Shown piece after piece: positions 18,580 through 27,350 of a stretch of 64,000 nt of DNA. The position numbers and the translations under genes are program-made. This stretch comes from Roseomonas sp. AR75 (lineage in GTDB: Bacteria > Pseudomonadota > Alphaproteobacteria > Acetobacterales > Acetobacteraceae). The stretch spans positions 682,001 through 746,000 of the forward strand of contig NZ_STGB01000005.1 in assembly GCF_005222815.1 (NCBI RefSeq). The letters run 5' to 3'. Numbering within the stretch: position 1 is the first letter of the stretch; each line of letters starts with the position of its first letter. The notes beneath the pieces were generated by a model. The model made no database searches. It saw only the letters and a program-made list of their open reading frames with translations, and was not told the origin of the DNA.

Positions 18580-21500
18580 ATGCCGAAGCGCACCGACATC
18601 ACCTCCATCCTCATCATCGGCGCCGGCCCGATCGTCATCGGCCAGGCCTGCGAATTCGACTATTCCGGCGCGCAGGCCTGCAAGGCGCTGCGCGCCGAGG
18701 GCTATCGCGTGATCCTGGTGAACTCGAACCCCGCCACGATCATGACGGACCCCGGGCTGGCCGATGCGACCTATATCGAGCCGATCACGCCGGAGATGGT
18801 CGAGAAGATCATCGCCAAGGAGCGGCCGGATGCGCTGCTGCCGACGATGGGCGGCCAGACCGCGCTGAACACCGCGCTGAAGCTGGCGGAAGCGGGCGTG
18901 CTCGCGAAATACGGCTGCGAGCTGATCGGCGCGAAGGCGGAGGTGATCGACAAGGCGGAGGACCGGCTGAAGTTCCGCGACGCCATGTCGAAGATCGGCA
19001 TCGAGAGTCCGCGCAGCGCCATCGCGCATTCCATGGTGGAAGCGCATGCGGCGCTGGAGCAGGTCGGCCTGCCCTGCGTGATCCGGCCCTCCTTCACGCT
19101 GGGCGGCACCGGCGGCGGCATCGCCTACAACCGCGAGGAGTTCGAGCAGATCGTCTCGGCGGGCCTCGCAGCCTCGATGACCACGGAAGTGCTGGTGGAG
19201 GAATCCGTCCTCGGCTGGAAGGAGTTCGAGATGGAGGTGGTCCGCGACAAGGCGGACAACTGCATCATCATCTGCTCCATCGAGAACCTCGATCCGATGG
19301 GCGTGCACACCGGCGATTCCGTCACCATCGCGCCGGCGCTGACGCTGACCGACAAGGAATACCAGCGCATGCGCGATGCCTCCATCGCCTGCCTGCGCGA
19401 GATCGGCGTGGACACCGGCGGGTCGAACGTGCAGTTCGGCATCAACCCCGCCGATGGCCGCATGGTCATCATCGAGATGAACCCGCGCGTGTCGCGGTCC
19501 TCCGCGCTGGCGTCGAAGGCGACCGGATTCCCGATCGCCAAGGTCGCGGCGAAGCTGGCAGTGGGCTACACGCTGGATGAACTCGCCAACGACATCACCA
19601 AGGTCACGCCCGCGAGCTTCGAGCCGACCATCGACTACGTCGTCGTCAAGATTCCCCGGTTTACGTTCGAAAAATTCCCAGGCACGCCGGCGACGCTGAC
19701 GACCAGCATGAAGTCGGTCGGCGAGACCATGGCGATCGGCCGCAGCTTCGCGGAGGCGTTGCAGAAGGGGCTGCGCGGGCTGGAGACGGGCCTCTCGGGC
19801 CTCGATGACCTCGACATCACCGACCACACCACGCTGCGCACCGCGCTGGCGACGCCGACGCCGGATCGCGCGCTGGTGGTGGCGGAGGCGCTGCGCGCGC
19901 GCATGAGCGTCGAGGAGATCCACGCGGCGTCGAAATTCGACCCGTGGTTCATCCGCGAGATCGAGCGCATCGTGGAGGCGGAGCGGCATGTCATCGTGCA
20001 CGGCCTGCCGAAGACCGCGAATGCCTTCCGCGCGCTGAAGGCGCTGGGCTTCTCCGACCGTCGCCTGGCGAAGCTGGCACTGACGACGGAAGCGAAGGTC
20101 GCCGCGGCGCGGCAGGCGCTGGGCGTCACGCCAGTGTTCAAGCGCATCGACACCTGCGCCGCCGAGTTCGCCTCCGACACGCCCTACATGTACTCGACCT
20201 ATGAGGGCGGCTTCGGCACGCCCGTCTGCGAATCACGTCCGACCGACCGGAACAAGATAATCATCCTGGGCGGCGGGCCGAACCGGATCGGGCAGGGCAT
20301 CGAGTTCGACTATTGCTGCGTCCACGCCGCCTATGCGCTGCGCGAGGCCGGCTTCGAGACCATCATGGTCAACTGCAACCCGGAGACGGTGAGCACCGAC
20401 TACGACACCTCCGACCGCCTGTATTTCGAGCCGCTGACCGCGGAGGACGTGATCGCGCTGGTCCGCAAGGAGCAGGAGAACGGCGAGGTGCTCGGCTGCA
20501 TCGTGCAGTATGGCGGGCAGACGCCGCTCAAGCTCTCCCAGGCGCTGCACAAGGCGGGCATCCCGATCCTCGGCACGTCGAGCGACAGCATCGACATCGC
20601 AGAGGATCGCGAGCGCTTCCAGCAGCTTCTGAAGGGGCTCGGCCTGAAGCAGCCGGCGAACGGCACCGCGCGCGACCTGGACGAGGCGGAGCGCGTCGCG
20701 GAGCGCATCGGCTATCCCGTGGTGGTGCGGCCTTCCTATGTGCTCGGCGGACGCGCGATGGAGATCTGCCACAACCGCGAGCAGCTTCGTCGTTTCGGCG
20801 CCGTCGCCGTGCAGGTCTCCGGCGAGAACCCGATCCTTGTCGACAAGTATCTGGTGGACGCCATCGAGGTGGATGTGGACTGCATCGCCGACGAGGCCGG
20901 CGAGGTCTATGTCGCCGGCGTGATGGAGCATATCGAGGAAGCCGGCATCCATTCCGGCGACAGCGCCTGCTCCCTGCCGCCCTATTCGCTCGCGCCTGCG
21001 CTGGTGACGGAGTTGAAGGCCGAGACCGAGGCGATGGCCAAGGCGCTGAAGGTCAAAGGTTTGATGAACGTGCAATACGCCGTGAAGGACGGCGAGGTGT
21101 ACGTGCTGGAGGTCAACCCCCGGGCGTCCCGCACCGTGCCCTTCGTCGCCAAGGCGACCGGCGTGCCTGTGGCGAAGATCGGCGCGCGGGTGATGGCCGG
21201 CGCGTCGCTCCGCGAGTTCGACCTGGACGATGCCGCGATCTCCCCGCATGTCGCGGTGAAGGAGGCGGTGTTCCCCTTCAACCGCTTCCCTGGCGTGGAC
21301 GTGTTGCTGGGGCCGGAGATGAAGTCCACCGGCGAGGTGATGGGCCTCGACAGCAGCTTCGAGCGGGCCTTCCTGAAGTCCCAGCTCGGCGCCGGCGTAA
21401 AGCTGCCGGAAGCCGGCACGGCCTTCATCTCGGTCAAGGATTCCGACAAGGGCGCGGCGGTGACGCTGGCGCGGCGGCTGCTGGAGATGGGTTTCCGGGT

Positions 21501-21816
21501 CAGCGCCACCCGCGGCACGGCGGCCCGGCTGAAGGAGGCCGGCATCGAGGCCGCGGTGGTCAACAAGGTGCTGGAAGGCCGGCCGCACTGCGTGGACGCC
21601 ATCAAGTCCGACGCCATCCAACTCGTGATCAACACCACCAGCGGGGGGCAATCGGTGTCCGACAGTTTCGACATTCGCCGCAGCGCCCTGACGCATGGCG
21701 TTCCGCACTACACGACGATGTCCGGCGCCCGGGCGGCGGTGCATGCCATCGCGGCGCTGAAGGGCGGAACCCTTGATGTGGCACCCCTTCAGGCCTATTT
21801 TGGGCGATCATTCTGA
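18580..21816 (+). CDS. carB: Carbamoyl-phosphate synthase large subunit
   Basis: A 1078-residue enzyme that builds carbamoyl phosphate from bicarbonate, ammonia and two ATP. Two homologous ATP-grasp halves are visible. The first begins ILIIGAGPIVIGQACEFDYS (carboxyphosphate synthesis) and the second IILGGGPNRIGQGIEFDYCC around residue 563 (carbamate kinase). The C-terminal MGS-like domain (FISVKDSDKGAAVTLARRLL onward) is the allosteric region. It is separated from carA by four genes but on the same strand, so it may share the transcript. A strong terminator follows immediately. Confidence 0.98.
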   Translation: MPKRTDITSILIIGAGPIVIGQACEFDYSGAQACKALRAEGYRVILVNSNPATIMTDPGLADATYIEPITPEMVEKIIAKERPDALLPTMGGQTALNTALKLAEAGVLAKYGCELIGAKAEVIDKAEDRLKFRDAMSKIGIESPRSAIAHSMVEAHAALEQVGLPCVIRPSFTLGGTGGGIAYNREEFEQIVSAGLAASMTTEVLVEESVLGWKEFEMEVVRDKADNCIIICSIENLDPMGVHTGDSVTIAPALTLTDKEYQRMRDASIACLREIGVDTGGSNVQFGINPADGRMVIIEMNPRVSRSSALASKATGFPIAKVAAKLAVGYTLDELANDITKVTPASFEPTIDYVVVKIPRFTFEKFPGTPATLTTSMKSVGETMAIGRSFAEALQKGLRGLETGLSGLDDLDITDHTTLRTALATPTPDRALVVAEALRARMSVEEIHAASKFDPWFIREIERIVEAERHVIVHGLPKTANAFRALKALGFSDRRLAKLALTTEAKVAAARQALGVTPVFKRIDTCAAEFASDTPYMYSTYEGGFGTPVCESRPTDRNKIIILGGGPNRIGQGIEFDYCCVHAAYALREAGFETIMVNCNPETVSTDYDTSDRLYFEPLTAEDVIALVRKEQENGEVLGCIVQYGGQTPLKLSQALHKAGIPILGTSSDSIDIAEDRERFQQLLKGLGLKQPANGTARDLDEAERVAERIGYPVVVRPSYVLGGRAMEICHNREQLRRFGAVAVQVSGENPILVDKYLVDAIEVDVDCIADEAGEVYVAGVMEHIEEAGIHSGDSACSLPPYSLAPALVTELKAETEAMAKALKVKGLMNVQYAVKDGEVYVLEVNPRASRTVPFVAKATGVPVAKIGARVMAGASLREFDLDDAAISPHVAVKEAVFPFNRFPGVDVLLGPEMKSTGEVMGLDSSFERAFLKSQLGAGVKLPEAGTAFISVKDSDKGAAVTLARRLLEMGFRVSATRGTAARLKEAGIEAAVVNKVLEGRPHCVDAIKSDAIQLVINTTSGGQSVSDSFDIRRSALTHGVPHYTTMSGARAAVHAIAALKGGTLDVAPLQAYFGRSF

Positions 21817-21818
21817 GC

Positions 21819-21862
21819 GGGCGGCGGAAGGGTACCCCCCCTCCGCCGCCCTCTCTGCTTTC
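21819..21862 (+). terminator. Intrinsic terminator after carB
   Basis: A perfect 10-bp stem GGGCGGCGGA / TCCGCCGCCC (21819-21828 with 21842-21851). The loop contains a second self-complementary GGGTACCC, and a pyrimidine-rich TCTCTGCTTT tail follows. It starts 3 bases after the carB stop and isolates carB from greA. Confidence 0.8.
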
Positions 21863-21924
21863 TTGCCAAGCCGGATCGAGCCTGTTGGGGTCGGCCCGGT
21901 GGTCGTCTGAAGGAAGGACGTGAC

Positions 21925-22398
21925 GTGCAGAAGTTCCCGATGACCGCGGAGGGCCTCAATCGCCTCCAGGAGGAGCTCCGTGTGCTCAAGGCCGAGGAGC
22001 GGCCGGCGGTCATTCGTGCCATCGCCGAGGCGCGCGCGCATGGCGACCTCTCGGAGAACGCGGAGTATCACGCGGCGCGCGAGCGCCAGTCCTTCATCGA
22101 GGGCCGCATCACCGAGCTCGAGAGCATCATCCCCTCGGTCGAGGTGATCGACACCTCCAAGCTGTCGGGCGACCAGGTGCGCTTCGGCGCGCATGTCACC
22201 GTGGTGGACGAGGAGACGGAGGACGAGAAGACCTACCGGATCGTCGGCCAGTACGAGGCGGACATGAAGGCTGGCACCATCTCGCTGTCCTCGCCGCTGG
22301 CGAAGGCGCTGATGGGCAAGAAGGTCGGCGACAGCGTGGAAGTGCCGGCGCCGGGTGGTTCCAAGGTTTACGAAATCGCGGGCGTACGGTTCGGCTAG
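21925..22398 (+). CDS. greA: Transcription elongation factor GreA
   Basis: A 157-residue factor that enters the RNA polymerase secondary channel and stimulates cleavage of backtracked RNA. The coiled-coil tip has the acidic HGDLSENAEYHAARE motif (residues about 39-53) with the Asp/Glu pair needed for cleavage. The C-terminal FKBP-like domain ends YEIAGVRFG. It starts from GTG with AAGGAAGG eight bases upstream. It follows carB, a common alphaproteobacterial neighbourhood, and precedes threonine dehydratase by 6 bases. Confidence 0.97.
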   Translation: MQKFPMTAEGLNRLQEELRVLKAEERPAVIRAIAEARAHGDLSENAEYHAARERQSFIEGRITELESIIPSVEVIDTSKLSGDQVRFGAHVTVVDEETEDEKTYRIVGQYEADMKAGTISLSSPLAKALMGKKVGDSVEVPAPGGSKVYEIAGVRFG

Positions 22399-22404
22399 GT
22401 CGCC

Positions 22405-23655
22405 ATGTCCCCGATGCGCGGCGACGCCGCTGCACTCGACGCGCCGCCGGCGGCGCATGTCACCCTCGCTGATATCCGCGCCGCCGCGGCGCGCATCCAG
22501 GGCGCGGTGCTGCGCACGCCGACCATCCGCTGCGAAACGCTCTCCCGCGTCACCGGCGCCTCGGTCTTCCTCAAGCTCGACAATCTGCAGGCCACCGGCG
22601 CCTTCAAGGAACGCGGCGCGGCGAACCGGATCGCGCTGCTCTCGGCGCGCGAGCGGGAGGCGGGTGTCATCGCGATGTCCGCTGGCAACCACGCACAGGC
22701 CGTCGCGCGCCATGCCTCGCTCGCCGGCATCCGCGCCACCATCGTCATGCCGCGATACACGCCGGCCACGAAGGTCACGCGCACCGAAGGCTGGGGCGCC
22801 CGCGTCGTGCTGCACGGGGAGACGCTCGCCGAGGCCGCGGCCCATGCGCTCGATCTCTCGCTGCGCGAGGGGCTGTTCTTCATCCATCCCTATGACGATC
22901 CCGGCGTGATCGCCGGCCAGGGCACCGCCGCGCTCGAGATGCTGGAGGATGCGCCGGAGATCGACAGGCTCGCCGTGCCGGTCGGCGGTGGCGGCCTGCT
23001 GGCGGGATGCGCGACGGCGGCGCATGAGATGAAGCCCGGCGCGACCGTGTTCGGCGTGGAGGTCGAGGCCTATTCCGCCATGGCGCAGCGCCTGGCCGGC
23101 AAGCCGGTGCAGGTCGGCGGGCCGACGGTGGCCGAAGGCATCGCCGTGCGCGACGTCGGCGAGCTGCCCTTCGCGCTGATCAAGCGCCTCGGGCTCGAGG
23201 TGCTGGTCGTGCCGGAGCGCGCGGTGGAGGAAGCGATCGCGCTGCTGGCGGAGGGTGCGAAGGTGGTGGCGGAAGGCGCCGGCGCCGCCGGCCTTGCCGC
23301 CGTGCTCGCCTTCCCCGAGCGCTTCGCCGGCAAGGCGGTCGGCATCCCCGTCTGCGGCGGCAACATCGATGCGCGTGCGCTGTCCAACGTGCTGCTGCGC
23401 CAGCTGCTGCGCGACGGGCGGCTGCTGCGCCTGCATTTCGACATCCCCGACCGGCCGGGCATGCTGGCCGACATCGCCAAGCGCATCTCCGATCTCGGCG
23501 GCAACGTGATCGAGGTGCAGCACCAGCAACTGTTCGGCGCGCCGACGGTGCAGAGCACCGAGCTGCACCTGATGGTGGAGGTGCGCGACGCCGCCCAGGG
23601 CAACGCCATCATCGCCGCGCTCCGCGCCGGCAACTACGAGGTGCGGCGGGGGTGA
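22405..23655 (+). CDS. Threonine ammonia-lyase with ACT domain
   Basis: A 416-residue PLP enzyme that deaminates threonine to 2-oxobutanoate (isoleucine synthesis or catabolism). The PLP lysine is K68 in ATGAFKERGA, the phosphate-binding loop is VGGGGLLAG, and a conserved SAGNHAQAVA follows the lysine. The last 80 residues form one ACT domain (FDIPDRPGMLADIAKRISDL). With a single ACT domain and this length it resembles the short TdcB/IlvA-like form rather than the two-ACT biosynthetic IlvA. It begins 6 bases after greA. Confidence 0.92.
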   Translation: MSPMRGDAAALDAPPAAHVTLADIRAAAARIQGAVLRTPTIRCETLSRVTGASVFLKLDNLQATGAFKERGAANRIALLSAREREAGVIAMSAGNHAQAVARHASLAGIRATIVMPRYTPATKVTRTEGWGARVVLHGETLAEAAAHALDLSLREGLFFIHPYDDPGVIAGQGTAALEMLEDAPEIDRLAVPVGGGGLLAGCATAAHEMKPGATVFGVEVEAYSAMAQRLAGKPVQVGGPTVAEGIAVRDVGELPFALIKRLGLEVLVVPERAVEEAIALLAEGAKVVAEGAGAAGLAAVLAFPERFAGKAVGIPVCGGNIDARALSNVLLRQLLRDGRLLRLHFDIPDRPGMLADIAKRISDLGGNVIEVQHQQLFGAPTVQSTELHLMVEVRDAAQGNAIIAALRAGNYEVRRG

Positions 23656-23708
23656 TGGCGCGCCTGCGGTGAGACGGGCGTGCGCGCCATCAAGTGATGG
23701 TTGCGCGG

Positions 23709-23747
23709 CCCCCACGCCGACCCTCCCCCGCATGCGGGGGAGGGAGA
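23709..23747 (-). repeat. Palindromic GC-rich repeat, copy 3
   Basis: CCCTCCCCCG-CATG-CGGGGGAGGG with a CCCCACGCCGA flank. It is the same architecture as copies at 2182 and 14725 with a changed loop and two flank substitutions. It sits between convergent threonine dehydratase and histidine kinase genes and may serve as a shared terminator-like hairpin. Confidence 0.8.
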
Positions 23748-23755
23748 AGGAAAAA

Positions 23756-25189
23756 TCAGGCGGCGCGCAGGCGATCGCCGAGCGACATCTCGATGGTGCA
23801 GGTCAGGCCATCCGGCGCGAAGTCCAGCGCCAGCGATCCGCCGAGCTGATGACGCACCGTGCCGTCCAGCACACGCCAGCCGAAGCCGCGGCGTGGCGGC
23901 GCCTCCGGCAGGGGCGGGCCGCCCTGCTCCACCCAGCGCAGGCGCAGCGCGCCGCCGGGCCCGGAGACGGTCCAGCGCACCTGCACGCGCCCATCCGGGT
24001 GCGACAGCGCGCCATGGGCCGCGGCATTGGTCGCCAATTCGTGCAGCGCCATCGCCATGGGCTGCGCGGCGCGCGCCGGCAGCGAGACCAGCGGGCCATG
24101 CAGCTCCACCCGCGGCGCCGCGCCGAGATGGGGGGACAGCTCGCCCTCCAGCAGCGCGTGCAGGTCGGCGCCCTGCCAGCGATTGGCGGCGAGCAAGGTC
24201 TGCGCCCGCGCCAGCGCCGCGATGCGGCCTTCCACCGCGGCGCGGAAGCGCACGGGGTCCTCGGCCTGGGTCAGCCGCACCACGCTCTGCACCACCGCCA
24301 GCGCGTTCTTGGCGCGATGGTCCACCTCGCGCGCCAGCAGCGCCTGGCGCTGCCGCGCCTCCACCTCCGCCGTGATGTCGAGCGAGACGCCGCTGAGGTG
24401 GCGGACCACGCTGCCCTCCCGCGTGGCGCGGCCGACCGAGCGCAGCCAGCGCACCGTGCCGTCGGGCCAGAGCGTGCGGAACTCGGCCTGGTAGGTGTCG
24501 GTCTCGCCGGCAAGGACGCGGCGCACCGCCTGGCGCACCTGAGGCCGGTCCTCGGGATGCACGGCGTCCAGCACGGCGGCGAGGTTGCGCAGGCTGCCGG
24601 CTGGCCGCCCGACCAGGCGCTCCTCCTGTCCCGGCGAGCCGGTCCAGACATCGGCGAGCGGATCCCACTCCCAGGTGCCGGCCTGCGCGGCCTCCACGGC
24701 ACGGGTGAAGCGGGCCTCGCTCTCGCGCAGCGCGGATTCCGCGCGGGTCAGGGCGGCCTCGGCGGCGGCGAGCGCCTGGGCCGCGCCGCGCACGGCGCAG
24801 GCCAGGATCGCCGCGATCCGCGGCTCGCCCCCGGCGGTGGCGGCGGTTTCGCGCAGCGGGCGCAGGCTGATGACGTGGCCGGCGGCGGCGCCGGTGCCGG
24901 ATGGCAGGTCCAGCGCGCCGCCGCGCCGCACCGGGTCGAAGGAGGCGGCACCCCACAGCGCCGCCGGGCCGGCGGCGGCAGGGCGACCAAGCGCCTCCGC
25001 GTGGCGCGGCCCGGCGAGCGTCGCCCAGGCGCCGTTGTGCAGGTGCAGCAGGTCCGGCCCCCACAGAAGGCAGGCCGGCATCGGCAGGGCGATGAGCGCA
25101 TCCGCCAGCAGCCGCAGCCCGGGTGGCCAGGCGGCGGGCGGACCGAGCGGCGTGCCGGCCCAGCCTTCGCCATTCGGCGGGGCGGGCAT
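23756..25189 (-). CDS. PAS-domain HWE-family sensor histidine kinase
   Basis: A 477-residue cytosolic kinase. A divergent N-terminal sensory region (residues 1-125) is followed by a PAS domain (about 155-275, FTRAVEAAQAGTWEWDPLAD to SGVSLDITAEVEARQ). The phosphoacceptor is H291 in EVDHRAKNALAVVQS. The HWE ATPase has HELATNAAAHGALS as the N-box and RGFGWRVLDGT late. The WVEQGGPP stretch replaces the WxE motif. It has no transmembrane helix. ATG 25189 is chosen; an in-frame ATG at 25261 lies upstream of a TATACT sequence that could be the -10 element. No response regulator gene is adjacent, so it is an orphan kinase here. Confidence 0.88.
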   Translation of the reverse strand: MPAPPNGEGWAGTPLGPPAAWPPGLRLLADALIALPMPACLLWGPDLLHLHNGAWATLAGPRHAEALGRPAAAGPAALWGAASFDPVRRGGALDLPSGTGAAAGHVISLRPLRETAATAGGEPRIAAILACAVRGAAQALAAAEAALTRAESALRESEARFTRAVEAAQAGTWEWDPLADVWTGSPGQEERLVGRPAGSLRNLAAVLDAVHPEDRPQVRQAVRRVLAGETDTYQAEFRTLWPDGTVRWLRSVGRATREGSVVRHLSGVSLDITAEVEARQRQALLAREVDHRAKNALAVVQSVVRLTQAEDPVRFRAAVEGRIAALARAQTLLAANRWQGADLHALLEGELSPHLGAAPRVELHGPLVSLPARAAQPMAMALHELATNAAAHGALSHPDGRVQVRWTVSGPGGALRLRWVEQGGPPLPEAPPRRGFGWRVLDGTVRHQLGGSLALDFAPDGLTCTIEMSLGDRLRAA

Positions 25190-25320
25190 GGCGGGGAAGT
25201 CGACAAGGGCGAAGGTCACGGCACCCGCAGAGAACACGCAATGGTTGTAGTATACCCGCATGGCGACACGCGCCCAGGCTCCCGGTCGCTCAATTGCCCT
25301 TGCGCGGCTCGCAGGCCGGT

Positions 25321-26646
25321 TCAGCGCCCGGCGGTGAGCTCGGGCGGGCGACGGGGATTGACGCGGGCCTCCCAGGGCTGCGGGCGGTATTCGGGCCGCA
25401 CCCGGCAATCACCGGGGTAGCGGTCGCGCAGCGCCGCGCAGCGCGCCTGCATCGTGGCGGGCGTCGGCACCTCGCCGCGCTCGACCCAGTCTGCCAGCGC
25501 ATCCAGCGCCGCCGGATAGAGCACCGGGGAGAGCTGCAGATGCGTGTCCTCGTCCACGAAGACCTGCACCAGCCGGTCTGCGGTGCCGGCGCGTTCGCGT
25601 GTCGCGCGGTAGGCGGCCTCGTTCTCGACGAAGACGGTGGCATCGCCGATGCCGTGCAGGGTCAGCACGGGGATCGCCACCGCGCCGGTCAGGTCGCCAT
25701 CCGCGGCAAGCCGAGCGGCGGCCTCGGGGTCCGCATCGATGCGGGGCACGCGGGCGTTGAAGGCGGCGTCGTCGGCGGTGCCGCGGTAGCGCACCTCGGC
25801 ATTGCCGAAGGGGCTCTTCCCGCCGGTCAGGTTGTGGGCGATGTCGGCGAAGATCTGCGTGGCGTACCAGAGATGGCCGGGCAGCGCCTCCTCCGGGATG
25901 CGGCTGGCGGCAACGAGGTCGGCAAGCGCCTGCCGCTGCGCGGCGCTGCGGGCCTCCGGCGCGAGATCGGCACCGGTGCAGGCGAGGTAGCGCGCCATGA
26001 CGGCGTCGCGCGTGAGGCGCTGGCCATCCGGCTGGCCGATGGTGACGGGGTATTGCGGCTCATCGGGTGCCGGGTGGGTGCCGCAGGCCGCCTGGAATGC
26101 GACGCGCAGATCCACCCGCATGTCATAGGCGCGGGTCGGGCCGGCAAGCACGCCATTGGTCAGCAGCGCGGCATCCCAGGGACGACGACCATCGGGCCCC
26201 GGCTCGTTCATCACCTCGATGGCCTTGGCGGCGACCGCGGCGCCCCAGGACTGGCCCTGCAGCACGGTCAGGCGCGGCGGGCCGAGCGCCTCCACGGCCG
26301 CGCGGCGGGCATTCTCGGTGTCTTCGGCGGCGCGGGTGATGGCGAAGCCGGCCCTGCGGCGGCTGGTCGCGGCGAAGGCCCAGCCATGCCGCAGATAGGC
26401 CTGGTAGCGCAGCAGATCCTCGTCCGAGGTATGCGGGCCGGGCGCGGCCATGCGGGGGCCGCCATGGATGAAGACCAGCAGGCGGCCGTTCCAGTCGGCG
26501 GGGCGGGCGATCAGCAGATGGGCGCCGTTCTCGTCCTGGCCGCGCCAGCAGGTGACGCTGTCGGGCAGGCCGGGCGGGCAGGCTGCCGGCATCTGCCAGG
26601 CGCTGCCGCCGGGACCGACGGCCAATGCGGCGGCGCCCAGCGCCAC
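25321..26646 (-). CDS. Alpha/beta hydrolase, probably exported (5' end uncertain)
   Basis: About 441 residues. The fold shows LLVFIHGGPRMAAPG (oxyanion-loop HGG) and the nucleophile elbow GQSWGAAVAA. Near the C-terminus, LTLHGIGDATVFVENEA and VDEDTHLQ look like the acid and histidine region. It resembles tannase/feruloyl-esterase-like or prolyl-peptidase-like hydrolases; the substrate is unknown. A hydrophobic run (TGLLAALPALVALGAAALAV) precedes the GTG at 26646 in frame, so the true start is probably a CTG at 26679 that overlaps the Lrp gene stop as CTGA, giving a signal peptide. I keep the first ordinary start codon and flag this. Confidence 0.75.
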   Translation of the reverse strand: MALGAAALAVGPGGSAWQMPAACPPGLPDSVTCWRGQDENGAHLLIARPADWNGRLLVFIHGGPRMAAPGPHTSDEDLLRYQAYLRHGWAFAATSRRRAGFAITRAAEDTENARRAAVEALGPPRLTVLQGQSWGAAVAAKAIEVMNEPGPDGRRPWDAALLTNGVLAGPTRAYDMRVDLRVAFQAACGTHPAPDEPQYPVTIGQPDGQRLTRDAVMARYLACTGADLAPEARSAAQRQALADLVAASRIPEEALPGHLWYATQIFADIAHNLTGGKSPFGNAEVRYRGTADDAAFNARVPRIDADPEAAARLAADGDLTGAVAIPVLTLHGIGDATVFVENEAAYRATRERAGTADRLVQVFVDEDTHLQLSPVLYPAALDALADWVERGEVPTPATMQARCAALRDRYPGDCRVRPEYRPQPWEARVNPRRPPELTAGR

Positions 26647-26675
26647 CAGCGCCGGCAGCGCCGCCAGCAGGCCGG

Positions 26676-27170
26676 TCAGGCGGGCTCGGTTTCCCGCTCC
26701 ACCGGCACGCCGGACAGGTCCTGCGCGGTGCGGATCGTCGGCATGGTCTGCACGCGCAGCACATGCGGCGCCTCGGTCAGGCGCGAGGTCAGCGCATTCT
26801 CGTGCTGCGTGTCCCGCGCGACGAGACGGAGCAGGAAATCGCCCCCGCCCCGGATCATGTGGCACTCCCGCACCTCCGGCCACGACGTGACCATGCGTTC
26901 GAAGGCAGTGAGCACTGCCTCCTTCTGGGTCTCAAGCCCGACCAGGGCGAAGAAGGTGATCTGCCAGCCCAGCACATGCGGGTCCAGATCCGCGTGGTAG
27001 CCGCGGATGACACCCTGTTCCTCCAGCCGGCGGACGCGGCGGAGGCAGGGTGGGGCGGAGAGGCCGACGCGGCGGGCCAGCTCCACATTCGTCATGCGGC
27101 CGTCCGCCTGGAGTTCGGCAATGATCTGCCGATCCACCGCGTCCAGGTCAGGCAGGTCGTGGCGTCGCAT
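26676..27170 (-). CDS. Lrp/AsnC family transcriptional regulator
   Basis: A 164-residue regulator with an N-terminal HTH (LDAVDRQIIAELQADGRMTN, then VELARRVGLSAPPCLRRVRR) and a C-terminal RAM/ligand domain (WQITFFALVGLETQKE ... GGDFLLRLVARD). Lrp-type proteins sense amino acids and usually control amino-acid metabolism. The start at 27170 has GAGG seven bases upstream. It is divergent from trxB with 180 bp between, and overlaps or abuts the hydrolase gene. It resembles the Lrp genes found beside trxB in other alphaproteobacteria. Confidence 0.93.
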   Translation of the reverse strand: MRRHDLPDLDAVDRQIIAELQADGRMTNVELARRVGLSAPPCLRRVRRLEEQGVIRGYHADLDPHVLGWQITFFALVGLETQKEAVLTAFERMVTSWPEVRECHMIRGGGDFLLRLVARDTQHENALTSRLTEAPHVLRVQTMPTIRTAQDLSGVPVERETEPA

Positions 27171-27208
27171 CGCTGGCCTCTTGTTGCATCCGCATACGTT
27201 ACGGCTGG

Positions 27209-27236
27209 AACATAGTTCTACATTAAGATTTGGCAA
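27209..27236 (-). promoter_or_regulatory. Sigma-70 type promoter for the Lrp-family gene
   Basis: On the minus strand TTGCCA (27231-27236) and TATGTT (27209-27214) are separated by 16 bases, in the only AT-rich stretch of this divergent region. Leader length to the ATG is about 30 bases. Assigned by motif match only. Confidence 0.5.
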
Positions 27237-27350
27237 GGTGAGAACCACCCGCTCCCGCGCCCTGCTGCGGGCCGAATTGGCACGGAACCGGTTGAGCAAG
27301 CGTCGATGCGGGGCGATATGGTGCGCTGCACGCACCCTGGAAGAACGACC

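Noticed and set aside
25190..25261. Upstream start of the histidine kinase at 25261
   Set aside because: A TATACT that could be the -10 element lies just downstream of this codon, which would leave the start outside the mRNA.
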